Shown here in pieces: positions 1 through 7,627 of a DNA stretch of 27,316 nucleotides. A program made the position numbers and the translations under genes. The DNA lies in contig CAZGSV010000039.1 of assembly GCA_964528605.1 (NCBI GenBank), forward strand, positions 1 through 27,316. Direction: 5' to 3'. Source of the stretch: CAZGSV01 sp964528605 (GTDB lineage: Bacteria; Armatimonadota; Zipacnadia; CAZGSV01). The notes under the pieces are model-generated. The model searched no databases. It was not told the DNA's origin and saw only the letters and a list, made by a program, of their open reading frames with translations. The stretch's first letter is position 1. Every line of letters begins with the position of its first letter.

Positions 1-1932
1 CCTCGGTTCTTCACCGAGCCGTTCGGTGTGGATCCCTCGTCACCTCATACCAAGTTCGTGTTTTACCGGCCGCTGGTTAGCATCTCCTTGCTGCTTGACT
101 ATCTGGGTGGTCACGGCGCCCCTTGGCTGTTTCATCTCACCAATGTGCTTCTGCACGCACTTACCGCCCTGGCGATCTACTACCTAGGTCTGCTGCTGCT
201 CCGCACCCGCGCGGGCGCAGGGGCATTGGGGGCGGTGTTTGCCGTGCATCCGGTACACACTGAGGTGGTGGCGTTCGTAGCCAATCGCTGTGACCTGGTG
301 GCCGCGCTCTTCTCGGTGATCTCGGTCTACTGCTACCTGCGAGCCGACCGAGCGGCAGCGCGGCGCCGGCAGGCATGGCTGGGCGTCTCGCTGTTGACCT
401 TGGCGCTTGCCTTGCTGTCCAAGGAGAACGCCGTGATGGTGCCGCTGGCGCTGGCGGCGGCTTGGTGGTTGTTGCCCGCCGTGCAAGGGGGCCCCGCTCA
501 CCACAGGCGCCGAGCGGACTGGTGGCTGCACCTGCTGCTCGCGGTCGCCTTGCTCGCTCTCAGACAGGCGGTGGTAGGGAACCTGGGGTCGGGTCTACAC
601 CTGACGGAGGCAGCGGTGCATGCGGCGGCGACGGCAAAGATCTTCTGGGCCTACGTGGGCCTGCTGCTGCTCCCGGTGTGGTCGAGTCCGCGCTACGAGC
701 CCTCTATGAGCCTGGGCCTGGTGGATTGGGTCAGCATCGCCTTATGGGTGGCGACGTTGGCGGCAATGTGGCGGGCGGCACGCCGCGCTCCCTTGGCCGT
801 CTTCGGCGTCGCCTGGTTCTTGCTGGTGCTCTTGCCGACCTCAAACGTGGTTGAAATCTCCGGCGCTTTCATGGCGGAGCGTTGGCTTTACCTGCCCTCC
901 GTCGGGCTCTTTCTGGCGGTAGTGTCCGCGGGGGAGAGAGTTCCGGCCGGATTCTGGCACAGGCGCGTGGCGCGGGCAGCGGCGCCGGCGCTCGGAGGCA
1001 TCCTCGCCCTTGCCCTGTTGCTGCTTTGCTGGGGCCGCGGCTCCTGGTGGCGCTCTGAATCGAGCCTCTTCGGCGCGATGGTCCGCAAGGTGCCTCGTTC
1101 AGCCGTTGCTCACGCCAACTACGCGGTGACCCTAGCCGACAGGGGAGATACTGCGACCGCACTCACTGAGTGCGAACGCGCGATAGCCCTCAAGCCGGAC
1201 TACCCCTGTGCCCTACGCAACCTAGCGTCACTCCTGCTCGAACTGGGGCGGCTGGAGGAGGCAGCCGAGCAGGCGCGGCAAGCGCTACAGTTGGAGCCCG
1301 AGGACGCAAGAACTCACGCCATACTGGGGATAGCGCTGGTGGGCACTGGCCGGGCTCAAGAGGGCGTTCCGGAACTCCAGGAGGCGGTGGCCCTGGCTCC
1401 CACCTCGACGGACTTCCGTTACAACCTCGCCCTGGGCCTGCGTGAGGCCGGCCGCCTACCGGAGGCGCTGACCCAGTTGCGCTCCTTGCTGGAATTGGAT
1501 GCCCACTTCCAGCCCGCCCGAACTGCCCTGGCTCGCTGGCCTCAAGAACAGACACCAGCGACCGTGCCAGGGGGGGCAGAGAGGCACCAGGAGCGCGCGC
1601 TCGCGCTGGCACGTGGCGGACAGCGGCGGGAGGCCCTCGCGGAGTTCCGCGTTGCCGTCCAACTGGATCCCAACTACGCGCTGGCCTGGTACAATATGGG
1701 ATACCTGCTCCTGTCCGGCGGCGACGCCGCACAGGCGATACCGGCGCTGGAGCGCGCCCTCTCTCTGGACGCCGACCTCCCGCAGGCGCACTACCATCTC
1801 GCCCAGGCCTATCTCGCTCAAGGCCGAAAGCAGGAGGCGCGCAAGCACCTGGAAGAATGCCTGCGCCTTGATCCGCAAGGGGCGCTCGCCAAGGGCATCC
1901 AGAACACCCTCAGTCAGTTGTCCGCGCAGTGA
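1..1932 (+). CDS. TMTC/GT-C-like membrane protein with C-terminal TPR repeats (5' partial)
   Basis: The reading frame is open from base 1, so the true start lies upstream and the GTG at 28 is probably internal. The N-terminal half is very hydrophobic with about eight membrane segments. It carries the YRPL...LDYL...FHLTNVLLHAL block, an HPVHTE motif (247-264) and LLSKENAVMVPL, as seen in TMTC-like GT-C glycosyltransferases. From about 1100 to 1905 there are about seven tetratricopeptide repeats, four then three, separated by a short Pro/Gln/Glu-rich linker near 1540-1580. In eukaryotes TMTC proteins transfer mannose from dolichol-phosphate-mannose to proteins. In bacteria the substrates are unknown and many relatives are annotated only as TPR proteins. 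The convergent neighbour is a dolichol-phosphate-mannose-synthase-like GT2, which would fit a lipid-linked sugar donor, but this is inference. The gene ends 10 bases from that neighbour's stop. Confidence 0.85.
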   Translation, partial: PRFFTEPFGVDPSSPHTKFVFYRPLVSISLLLDYLGGHGAPWLFHLTNVLLHALTALAIYYLGLLLLRTRAGAGALGAVFAVHPVHTEVVAFVANRCDLVAALFSVISVYCYLRADRAAARRRQAWLGVSLLTLALALLSKENAVMVPLALAAAWWLLPAVQGGPAHHRRRADWWLHLLLAVALLALRQAVVGNLGSGLHLTEAAVHAAATAKIFWAYVGLLLLPVWSSPRYEPSMSLGLVDWVSIALWVATLAAMWRAARRAPLAVFGVAWFLLVLLPTSNVVEISGAFMAERWLYLPSVGLFLAVVSAGERVPAGFWHRRVARAAAPALGGILALALLLLCWGRGSWWRSESSLFGAMVRKVPRSAVAHANYAVTLADRGDTATALTECERAIALKPDYPCALRNLASLLLELGRLEEAAEQARQALQLEPEDARTHAILGIALVGTGRAQEGVPELQEAVALAPTSTDFRYNLALGLREAGRLPEALTQLRSLLELDAHFQPARTALARWPQEQTPATVPGGAERHQERALALARGGQRREALAEFRVAVQLDPNYALAWYNMGYLLLSGGDAAQAIPALERALSLDADLPQAHYHLAQAYLAQGRKQEARKHLEECLRLDPQGALAKGIQNTLSQLSAQ

Positions 1933-1942
1933 CTTACCGGCT

Positions 1943-2728
1943 CTAACTCCGGCTGGGGCGATGCCGGTACTTGCGATCAATGCAGGTCCAGACCGTCTGT
2001 ATCACGTAGCGCAGAGACTCCACCACGCTAACGGATGAACTATCGGGCGCATACCGCGTCGGGGTCGGCACCTCCTCGATGGCATAGCCCAGCAGCACCG
2101 CGTCCACCAGCATCTGACTGTCAAACACGAAGTTGTTGGAGTAGGAATGGTAGGGAATCTCCTCGAGAAAACGGCGGGTGTAGGCCTTCAGTCCGCTATG
2201 CAGTTCGCTGAAGTGCGTGCCCAGGATCAGGTTCTCCAGAAAAGTGGTCGCCTTGTTCCCCAGGTAGCGATACAAGGGCATGCCCCCCTGGAGCGGCTTG
2301 CCTCCCGCTGCAAACCGCGAACCGAAGGTGAAGTCCGCCCGCCCCGCGTGCAGCGGCTCGATCAGGGCCGGCACCGTCTTCGGGTCATACTGATAGTCCG
2401 GGTGAAGAAGGACCACGATGTCCGCGCCCGCCGCCAGCGCAGCCTCGTAGCAGGTCTTTTGATTGCCTCCGTAGCCGACGTTGCGCGGATGCACAATCAC
2501 CTCGATCCCCAGCCGCCGCGCCACCCCTGCCGTCTCGTCCGGACTCGCGTCATCCACTAGAATGACCTTGTCGGCCACCTGGCGCGGCAGGTCGTAGAAG
2601 GTCTTGGCCACAGTGCGTTCGGCACGGTACGCCGGCATGGCGATCACTACGCAAGGGCGCGCCTCTCCGGCAGCCTCTCGGCTATCCGAAGCGCTAGACG
2701 ACGATGGGCTATCGGGTGAGCGGTCCAA
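1943..2728 (-). CDS. Glycosyltransferase family 2, dolichol/polyprenyl-phosphate mannosyltransferase-like
   Basis: A GT-A fold glycosyltransferase of 261 residues. It has the nucleotide-sugar site VVIAMPAYRAERTV (27-40), VDDASPDET with D59/D60, NVGYGGNQ, and LLHPDYQYDP at about 108-116, where Asp111 sits at the metal-binding position. Relatives (DPM1-like, and undecaprenyl-phosphate sugar synthases) transfer a sugar from a nucleotide donor to a polyprenyl phosphate on the cytoplasmic face. There is no C-terminal membrane segment, so it resembles the soluble DPM1 type rather than GtrB/ArnC types. The start used is a TTG at 2728 behind a weak GAGAAG. The first 25 residues are Ser/Asp/Ala rich and lie outside the domain, so a start further in is possible. 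It is convergent with the TPR membrane glycosyltransferase, so the two are not one transcript. Sugar and lipid specificity cannot be read from sequence. Confidence 0.9.
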   Translation of the reverse strand: MDRSPDSPSSSSASDSREAAGEARPCVVIAMPAYRAERTVAKTFYDLPRQVADKVILVDDASPDETAGVARRLGIEVIVHPRNVGYGGNQKTCYEAALAAGADIVVLLHPDYQYDPKTVPALIEPLHAGRADFTFGSRFAAGGKPLQGGMPLYRYLGNKATTFLENLILGTHFSELHSGLKAYTRRFLEEIPYHSYSNNFVFDSQMLVDAVLLGYAIEEVPTPTRYAPDSSSVSVVESLRYVIQTVWTCIDRKYRHRPSRS

Positions 2729-2910
2729 GGCTTCTCAACGCTGCTATGCAGGTCAGACTCTAACCTAATGGCCCTCGTGCTGTCACGGTCAGCGGCGTGG
2801 CGGCACGTGACGGGCTGGGCGACACCGAGGAATCGTTCTGTGTCCCGAGACCAAGCCGCTCGCCGGCCGTGCGCTGGTGCGGTAAGATGGCCCGCACATG
2901 GTCAGCGCGA

Positions 2911-2926
2911 AGGAGGGCTCACAGTG
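2911..2926 (+). promoter_or_regulatory. Ribosome binding site fixing the creatininase-family start
   Basis: AGGAGG at 2911-2916 lies 7 bases before GTG 2924. The open frame runs further upstream to an ATG at 2768, but only this GTG has a ribosome binding site and gives the usual family length. Confidence 0.8.
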
Positions 2927-3757
2927 CCCGGCGATACCGTCTATGTGCCCACCATGACGGTGGAGGAAGTGCGGGAGAGAGCTCGCGGTTCGATACTCTT
3001 GGTTCCCGTCGCGGCCACGGAACAGCACGGCCCCTACGCCCCCCTGCATACCGACATCAGCAACGCGACCGAGATTTGCCTGGCCGCGGCCAGGCAGTGC
3101 GCGCAAGGCGTGCTCGTCGCCAGCCCCGTCTGGTTCTCTCCCTCTCCCTTTGATGCGGAGAGCCTCCCTGGGAGCGTGCAGATGCGCGAGTCCGTCTTCA
3201 AGGACGCGCTCGGGGACATCTTGGAGTCCTACCTGCGCTCCGGCTGGCGTAGGCTCGTTGTGGTCAGCGGGCACGGCGGCGACACCGAGTGGATGATCCG
3301 CGACGTCGTCCGCCGCCTCAATGCCGGCCGCTTCTGCCGCTACCCCGACTGGCGCCCGGCGGAGCGCTGGATAGTGGTCTGCCTCGAGTGGTGGTGTCTC
3401 ATGTCCGAGTTCGCCGGCGAGGAGTTGGCCCGCATTCGCCCGCGGCCGCCGGCCAACGACAACCACGGCGGCGACATCGAGACCGCGCTGCAACTGCACC
3501 TGCACCCGGAGTTGGTTGACATGTCCAAGGCCCGCCCCGGCGCCCGCTCGCAGCCCTCGCGCTTCGCGCCCAACGACCTGAGCACCTGGCACCGCCAGTT
3601 CGTCGTGACCGGCTATCCCGCGCGCTGGGAGGGCGGCGAAGTGCCCGCCATCGGCGGCGACGCGACCACCGCCACGCCTGAGTTGGGCAAGACGGTGTTC
3701 GAGCTGGCCGCACGCACGCTCGCGGACTTCCTTCGCGAGTTCGCCGCCACGACCTAG
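2924..3757 (+). CDS. Creatininase-family metal-dependent amidohydrolase
   Basis: A 277-residue protein of the creatininase/FAPy-deformylase/MftE superfamily, which uses a two-metal centre to hydrolyse cyclic or linear amides. The N-terminal metal motif is ATEQHGPYAPLHTD, with E33, H35 and D44 at almost the same positions as the ligands of Pseudomonas creatininase. SGHGGD follows at about 115-120 where the family usually has NGHGGN. NHGGDIETALQL matches the C-terminal HGG.xET ligand motif. Substrate cannot be assigned: creatinine, FAPy nucleotides and mycofactocin peptide all occur in this superfamily, and no creatine or mycofactocin gene is nearby. The start is the GTG with the strong ribosome binding site. 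A CBM9-like lipoprotein follows after 66 bases on the same strand and may be co-transcribed. Confidence 0.9.
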   Translation: MPGDTVYVPTMTVEEVRERARGSILLVPVAATEQHGPYAPLHTDISNATEICLAAARQCAQGVLVASPVWFSPSPFDAESLPGSVQMRESVFKDALGDILESYLRSGWRRLVVVSGHGGDTEWMIRDVVRRLNAGRFCRYPDWRPAERWIVVCLEWWCLMSEFAGEELARIRPRPPANDNHGGDIETALQLHLHPELVDMSKARPGARSQPSRFAPNDLSTWHRQFVVTGYPARWEGGEVPAIGGDATTATPELGKTVFELAARTLADFLREFAATT

Positions 3758-3823
3758 CGTCCAGTGCTCCATCCGCGACTGCTGTTCACTGACAACTCAA
3801 CCTTGCGAATGGGGGCGCATCAC

Positions 3824-4744
3824 ATGACCCACCATCGCGGTGTCTGCGCCCGAGCGCTGCCGCTACTTGCTCTGCTCGTTGTTCTCGGCTGTTCCAAGGA
3901 GGCGACAGGTCCCGCCGCCGGCAAGCAGTTTCAGCCGGGCACGCGCCAACCCGCGGCAGCGCGGGCGCAGGCGCCTAAACTGCCGGGCGCGGCGCCCTCG
4001 GAGTCCTTCCGCTGGGACGGGCGCTACCTCAGCCGGCTTGGGCCCCAGAGGATAACGATTGACGGCGACTTCTCCGACTGGGACTCCATCCCCGCGCTCG
4101 AGGACCCGCCCAACGACACCTCCGAAGGCGCGACTCTCACGTCCAAGCCCAACCCCGATGCGGACATCCGCGTATGGAAGTTCACGCACGACGCCGGCAA
4201 CCTCTACCTGTGCGTCGAGGTCGCCCCCAAGGGCAAGATGCTGGTCGGGGCACCCGATGCCAAGGACGCCTACTTCCTTATGGCTCACCTTGACGTTGAC
4301 AACAACAGCAGCACTGGTTTCCTCACCTTCGATCCGACGCTCAAAGGCGAGGAGAGGCATTACAGCGACTGGTACGCCCCCTCGCGCATCGGCTCCGATT
4401 ACGCCTTCGAGATCGGCTATGCCGACGCCTCGGTCCACGAGGGCGCCAAGCCCTTCCGCACCTTCATGACCTACTGGGGCGCAGGCGACGACCGCCTCGG
4501 CCGCTGCACTTACGAGGGGATGAAGGAGATTCGCTTCGGCGTGCCGGTGGCCAAGTTCTCGGGCAACAAGTTCGAGATGGGCTGCCCGTTCGAGGCCTTC
4601 GGCGGCCACGTCAAGGCGGGCACGGTGATGGACGTGGCCGTCAGTATCGAGACCGCGGGCGAGGCCGCCGGCACCGGTTGGTGCCAGGACTCCACCGAGG
4701 CCATCGAGGACTATGTGGTGACACCACAGGCCGAAAAGGGATAG
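3824..4744 (+). CDS. Lipoprotein with CBM9-like (DOMON-type) sugar-binding domain
   Basis: About 306 residues. A lipoprotein signal peptide is clear: basic start, hydrophobic ALPLLALLVVLGC, lipobox VLGC with C23 as the acylation site, so the mature protein is membrane-anchored outside the cytoplasm. After an Ala/Pro/Gln linker (about 25-60) comes ITIDGDFSDWDSIP, the characteristic opening of family 9 carbohydrate-binding and related DOMON-like domains. ADIRVWKFTHDAGNLYLCVEVA and repeated Asp/Asn-rich turns (LDVDNNSSTGF) then suggest calcium or sugar binding. No catalytic domain is fused, so it is likely a surface binding or structural protein. Start choice: ATG 3824 has GGGGG at 3811-3815; ATG 3809 is an in-frame alternative. 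The ligand is unknown. Confidence 0.8.
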   Translation: MTHHRGVCARALPLLALLVVLGCSKEATGPAAGKQFQPGTRQPAAARAQAPKLPGAAPSESFRWDGRYLSRLGPQRITIDGDFSDWDSIPALEDPPNDTSEGATLTSKPNPDADIRVWKFTHDAGNLYLCVEVAPKGKMLVGAPDAKDAYFLMAHLDVDNNSSTGFLTFDPTLKGEERHYSDWYAPSRIGSDYAFEIGYADASVHEGAKPFRTFMTYWGAGDDRLGRCTYEGMKEIRFGVPVAKFSGNKFEMGCPFEAFGGHVKAGTVMDVAVSIETAGEAAGTGWCQDSTEAIEDYVVTPQAEKG

Positions 4745-4830
4745 AGGCAGACGGTCGCCGGCCCTCTGGGTGCGTCCGGTCTGAACCTGCTCTGTTGGAA
4801 ACGCCCCCAGCCGGGGGTTCTGGGCTGTAG

Positions 4831-4852
4831 CGTCCGGCGTCTCTGCCGGACG
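4831..4852. repeat. Stem-loop repeat of the gtagCGTC(C/G)GG family, copy 1
   Basis: Perfect 8-base arms CGTCCGGC/GCCGGACG around a 6-base loop, preceded by GTAG. First of six related palindromes in the window. Confidence 0.75.
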
Positions 4853-5041
4853 TTCTGCACTCGGCACCCCGCCGCTGGCGGGGTGTCGTGCCTGAGGCAG
4901 AGCCGCCTGAGGCCATGCGGGTGCGGAACTGCTGGTAACTCAAGGCTTTGGCTTTGATGCAGTTCCCCAGGTCACCGCGCTCCCACCCCGTCAAACCTAA
5001 AGGTTTGGGTTACGAGCCATGATCGCGCGGCGGGGCCGTAG

Positions 5042-5062
5042 CGTCCGGGTTCATCCCGGACG
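5042..5062. repeat. Stem-loop repeat of the gtagCGTC(C/G)GG family, copy 2
   Basis: Arms CGTCCGGG/CCCGGACG around TTCAT, preceded by GTAG. The arms are identical to copies 4 and 5; only the loop differs. Confidence 0.75.
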
Positions 5063-5081
5063 GGGAGGTGGGGTGGTCGTG

Positions 5082-5102
5082 CGTCGGGGCTAAACCCCGA
5101 CG
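5082..5102. repeat. Stem-loop repeat of the gtagCGTC(C/G)GG family, copy 3 (reverse)
   Basis: Arms CGTCGGGG/CCCCGACG around CTAAA and followed by CTAC, so the GTAG-headed unit lies on the minus strand. Arms are identical to copy 6. It lies 19 bases from copy 2, head-to-head. Confidence 0.75.
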
Positions 5103-5134
5103 CTACATGTCATCGCGATTGACCGTCTCGGTGG

Positions 5135-5155
5135 CGTCCGGGTTTACCCCGGACG
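5135..5155. repeat. Stem-loop repeat of the gtagCGTC(C/G)GG family, copy 4
   Basis: Arms CGTCCGGG/CCCGGACG around TTTAC. The head is GTGG rather than GTAG. Degenerate partial copies follow near 5281-5310 and 5318-5335. Confidence 0.7.
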
Positions 5156-5232
5156 CAGACGGAACAGCGGCGCGCGGGAGACCGGCGACAGTAACCCATT
5201 TCCCGCCCGGACCAACCCCAGAACACCGGTAG

Positions 5233-5254
5233 GGGACGGCCGCCTGGCCGTCCC
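5233..5254. repeat. Unrelated GC-rich hairpin
   Basis: Nine-base arms GGGACGGCC/GGCCGTCCC around GCCT, preceded by GTAG. It shares the GTAGGGG head with palindromes near 15217 and 24929 but not their arm sequence. Confidence 0.6.
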
Positions 5255-5337
5255 GCGGAACACAGGTTGCTGTTGGTTTCCGTGACCTCCGGGCTTACCC
5301 CGCACGGACGCGCGCGGTAGCGTCCAGCTTTACGGTC

Positions 5338-5370
5338 TCCTTAGGCGAGTCGCCTCAGGCGGCCTAAGGA
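5338..5370. repeat. Hairpin inside the inverted-end element
   Basis: Nine-base arms TCCTTAGGC/GCCTAAGGA (5338-5346 and 5362-5370), enclosing a smaller AGGCGA/TCGCCT inverted repeat and the GCCGCCTGAGG block shared with the left end. Confidence 0.6.
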
Positions 5371-5480
5371 GGGCTCCCATGGGACAGCCAGACCCCGCCA
5401 CGGCGGGGCCCGACGCTACAGCCCAAAGCGGGGGTTGGGAGTGTTTCCGACGGAGCACCTTGACGCCCGAGGCACTGTGT

Positions 5481-6368
5481 CTAGCCGCCCGAGGTTCGGG
5501 CTGTGGCGCGACTGCGGGGTCGCGCCTCTGGCGTGCCGTGCGCGGTGCTTCGGGCCGGCTGCAGGTCCAGTATCGTCACTTCCGGCCGGCAGCCGACCCT
5601 CAGCGGAGGCATGATGGCGCCCACGCCGCGCGTCACGTACACCTTGTCCCCGCGGAAGTGGTACAGGCCCGCGGGATGACTCTGCCCGAATCGCGACTTG
5701 ACCAGGAATCTCCCCACCCAGGCCAGCTGCCCCCCGTGCGTGTGCCCGCAGAGCACAAGAGCAGGCTTGCGCCCTCCAAGCAGATACACCACGTCGGGGT
5801 TATGACTCAGCACAATGGCGGGCGTGCCTGCTGGCGCATCGCGAAAGGCCTTGGCGACCTCCGCATGCCCGGTGCCGGTGTCGCCCACGCCGAGGATCGC
5901 CAACCTGCCGCCGCTCACTTCAACGACCGCCGTCTGGTTCTCCAGCACCCTCACGCCCGCGCGCTCCAGCGCCTCTCGCACCGTCTGCGGCCCGACCCAG
6001 TGGTCATGATTGCCCAGCACCGCGATGGCGCCTAGAGGCGGGCGCAGGCGCCTCAGTTCCGCCGCGCAGGACTGGGCATAGCGCCGGTGGCCGGTCACAT
6101 AGTCGCCTCCGAGCAGCACCAGTTGCGGCTGCGCCTTCCTCGCCAGTTCCACCGCCGCGCGAATGCGGCTAGCCGCGAAGTACCAACTCCGGTGCGGGTC
6201 GGAGAGAAAGACCACCCGGACCTCCTGCGTCAGGCCTGGGAGCTGCACTGCCACATTCTCCGCCTGTGGCCTATGCCCGAGCGTTAGCCCATAGATGACG
6301 AAGGCGACTACCCCGAGGGCCTCCAGGGTCCACCTCAAACGCCTGCGTCCTGCCTTGGTCCTCAACAC
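5481..6368 (-). CDS. Membrane-anchored calcineurin-like metallophosphoesterase (YkuE/YaeI-like)
   Basis: 295 residues. One N-terminal membrane segment (about 14-30) follows a basic stretch, so the catalytic domain is probably anchored at the membrane. The metallophosphoesterase motifs are complete: LSDPHR (D57, H59; usually LSDLH), GGDYV (D89), GNHDHW (N120, H121), LSHNPD (H189), GHTHGGQ (H209, H211). Relatives include B. subtilis YkuE, E. coli YaeI and LpxG-type UDP-diacylglucosamine hydrolases, so a phospholipid or nucleotide-lipid substrate is plausible but not shown. The start is GTG 6368, with AGGAG 13 bases upstream, a rather long spacing. The Arg/Thr/Ala-rich last 20 residues lie outside the domain. 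It follows mscS after 48 bases on the same strand and is likely in its transcript. Confidence 0.88.
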   Translation of the reverse strand: MLRTKAGRRRLRWTLEALGVVAFVIYGLTLGHRPQAENVAVQLPGLTQEVRVVFLSDPHRSWYFAASRIRAAVELARKAQPQLVLLGGDYVTGHRRYAQSCAAELRRLRPPLGAIAVLGNHDHWVGPQTVREALERAGVRVLENQTAVVEVSGGRLAILGVGDTGTGHAEVAKAFRDAPAGTPAIVLSHNPDVVYLLGGRKPALVLCGHTHGGQLAWVGRFLVKSRFGQSHPAGLYHFRGDKVYVTRGVGAIMPPLRVGCRPEVTILDLQPARSTAHGTPEARPRSRATARTSGG

Positions 6369-6416
6369 CGAGGGCTCAAGCTCCTGCCACTGGCGTGCAT
6401 GGTGTCCGCCGCGCGC

Positions 6417-7304
6417 CTAGTCCCCCGCCGCGCGCGCCGGCGGGGGGGGCCCGCCATGATAGTAGACCTCGCTCCGCGGATAGCAGAACTGCACCTCGCG
6501 ATGCTGCGCGAAGAGTTCGTAGACGCGCTTCACGATGTCCGAGGAGATGCGCTGGCGTTCCACCGCGCGCGCCTGATAGCGCAGCCGGAAGAGTATGCCC
6601 ACGTCCATGAACTCGACGCGCAAGAAGGGCTCTTGACCGGTCTTCCCAATCGCGTCCTGGGTGACCTCCCGCGCCGCCTGCAGGAGCACCCGCTCCGCGG
6701 TCGCCCAGTCCGACTCGTAGGTCACCCGCACCGGCACCTCGTCCAGGATGTAATCGGACTCCATCGCGTAGTTATAGACGATCTGGTCGAACAGGGTGGC
6801 GTTGGGTATGAGCACGCCGCGTCCGCTGCTCTCCTCGCCGCCGATGGTGCCGCCCACCTCTCCGAGCACCGTGTACATCAGGTTGATGTCCACCACGTCG
6901 CCCCGGATGCCGGCGATAATGACCCGGTCGCCGATGCGGAACGGGCGGTTGATCATGAGCGCCAGCCAGGCCGCGATGCCCGTCACCGGCCGCTGCAGCG
7001 ACCAGCCCAGCACCATGCCCACAAACGCGGTCGAGAGCCCGATCGCGGCCAGGTTCCCGGCCATGCTCCCCAACACCACCAGCACACCCAAGAATAGGAA
7101 GCCGTACTTCCACAACAGCAGCAGCATCTGGGCGCTGTGTGGCGACTCCTGGCGCCTCTCCACGTAACCTCGCAGCCAGCGGCGCGAAAGACGGTACAGC
7201 ACCCACACCAGCAGCAGCACCACCAAGACGACCCCGATCTTCGGGCCGTGCGCCGCGAACCAGTGGGCCGCCCGCTCCGGCAGGCTCAGAATCTCTTTCG
7301 GCAT
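6417..7304 (-). CDS. MscS-family small-conductance mechanosensitive channel
   Basis: 295 residues, the length of minimal MscS proteins. Three membrane segments lie at about 22-38, 62-82 and 86-115. The third carries the pore-lining pattern and runs into RPFRIGDRVIIAGIRGDVVDI (about 120-140), the hallmark start of the MscS beta domain. Then come the VLIPNATLFDQIVYNY motif and an alpha/beta C-terminal domain. These channels open under membrane tension to release solutes on osmotic downshock. Start: ATG 7304 is 8 bases after AGAGAGG; the in-frame ATG 7310 is too close to it. An insertion of about 10 residues (GGTIGGEESSGRG) before the IPN motif is unusual. A TAGAAT -10 lies just upstream. Confidence 0.93.
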   Translation of the reverse strand: MPKEILSLPERAAHWFAAHGPKIGVVLVVLLLVWVLYRLSRRWLRGYVERRQESPHSAQMLLLLWKYGFLFLGVLVVLGSMAGNLAAIGLSTAFVGMVLGWSLQRPVTGIAAWLALMINRPFRIGDRVIIAGIRGDVVDINLMYTVLGEVGGTIGGEESSGRGVLIPNATLFDQIVYNYAMESDYILDEVPVRVTYESDWATAERVLLQAAREVTQDAIGKTGQEPFLRVEFMDVGILFRLRYQARAVERQRISSDIVKRVYELFAQHREVQFCYPRSEVYYHGGPPPPARAAGD

Positions 7305-7332
7305 CGCCATCACCTCTCTGCCATCAAGCCGC

Positions 7333-7361
7333 ATTCTAGCCGGTCTGCGGCTCGCAGTCAG
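7333..7361 (-). promoter_or_regulatory. Predicted sigma70-like promoter of mscS
   Basis: On the minus strand, CTGACT, 17-base spacer, TAGAAT (-10 at 7338-7333). A start point near 7326 would leave a leader of about 22 bases containing the ribosome binding site. The same -10 sequence occurs before lon and the radical SAM gene. Confidence 0.5.
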
Positions 7362-7553
7362 CCAGGCTGGCCCTGCGGCGTTCGCCGCATGCCCCCTGTG
7401 CGGCCTCGCGGCCCCCATTGGTTGCCCCGTCGCCGGCTGCGATCTAACATTGCCGCAGGGGTGAGTGCGGAGAGGCGTCTGGCGCCGCGCGCGCAACTGG
7501 TCAAGCCGTTGCTCGCCATGGAAGTGCTCGAGAAAGGCGAGCAGGGCTGTGCG

Positions 7554-7574
7554 CGTCCGGGGCAAACCCGGACG
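7554..7574. repeat. Stem-loop repeat of the gtagCGTC(C/G)GG family, copy 5 (reverse)
   Basis: Arms CGTCCGGG/CCCGGACG around GCAAA, followed by CTAC. The arms match copies 2 and 4 exactly. It lies in the gap between the DinB-like gene and mscS. Confidence 0.75.
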
Positions 7575-7606
7575 CTACCGAGAGGTGCAACGACCCCAGG
7601 ATGTAG

Positions 7607-7627
7607 CGTCGGGGTTTAGCCCCGACG
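7607..7627. repeat. Stem-loop repeat of the gtagCGTC(C/G)GG family, copy 6
   Basis: Arms CGTCGGGG/CCCCGACG around TTTAG, preceded by GTAG. The arms match copy 3. With copy 5 it forms a tail-to-tail pair 32 bases apart. Confidence 0.75.

Larger units (their letters stand above)
4788..5457. repeat. 670-bp gene-free element with diverged inverted ends (MITE-like candidate)
   Basis: The region between two convergent genes contains four short blocks that recur in inverted order and orientation at its two ends. From outside inward they are: TGCTCTGTTGGAAAC (4788-4802) against the complement of 5443-5457 (13 of 15 identical); TGGGCTGTAGCGTC (4821-4834) against 5412-5425 (exact, 14 bases); a CCCCGCC/GGCGGGG hairpin at 4867-4883 against 5393-5408; and GCCGCCTGAGG (4902-4912) against 5353-5363 (exact, 11 bases). 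The left copy has an extra stem-loop (4831-4852) between the second and third blocks. The interior is further stem-loops. I see no credible coding sequence or target-site duplication. It could be a decayed non-autonomous mobile element or an accumulation of REP-like palindromes. Confidence 0.5.

Noticed and set aside
2882..2888. TAAGAT as a -10 box for the creatininase-family gene
   Set aside because: No -35 or extended TG element at the right distance; too weak to report.
2768..2923. N-terminal extension of the creatininase-family frame
   Set aside because: No homology-like sequence and the AGGAGG site at 2911-2916 fixes the start at 2924.
4641..4994. Minus-strand frame overlapping the lipoprotein's 3' end and the repeat block
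   Set aside because: Arg/Pro/Gly-rich shadow composition, overlaps a well-supported gene, no start signal.
5379..6035. Long plus-strand open frame (218 codons)
   Set aside because: It lies partly in the palindrome block and antisense to the metallophosphoesterase gene, whose motifs are complete. No family-like sequence; a GC-rich shadow.
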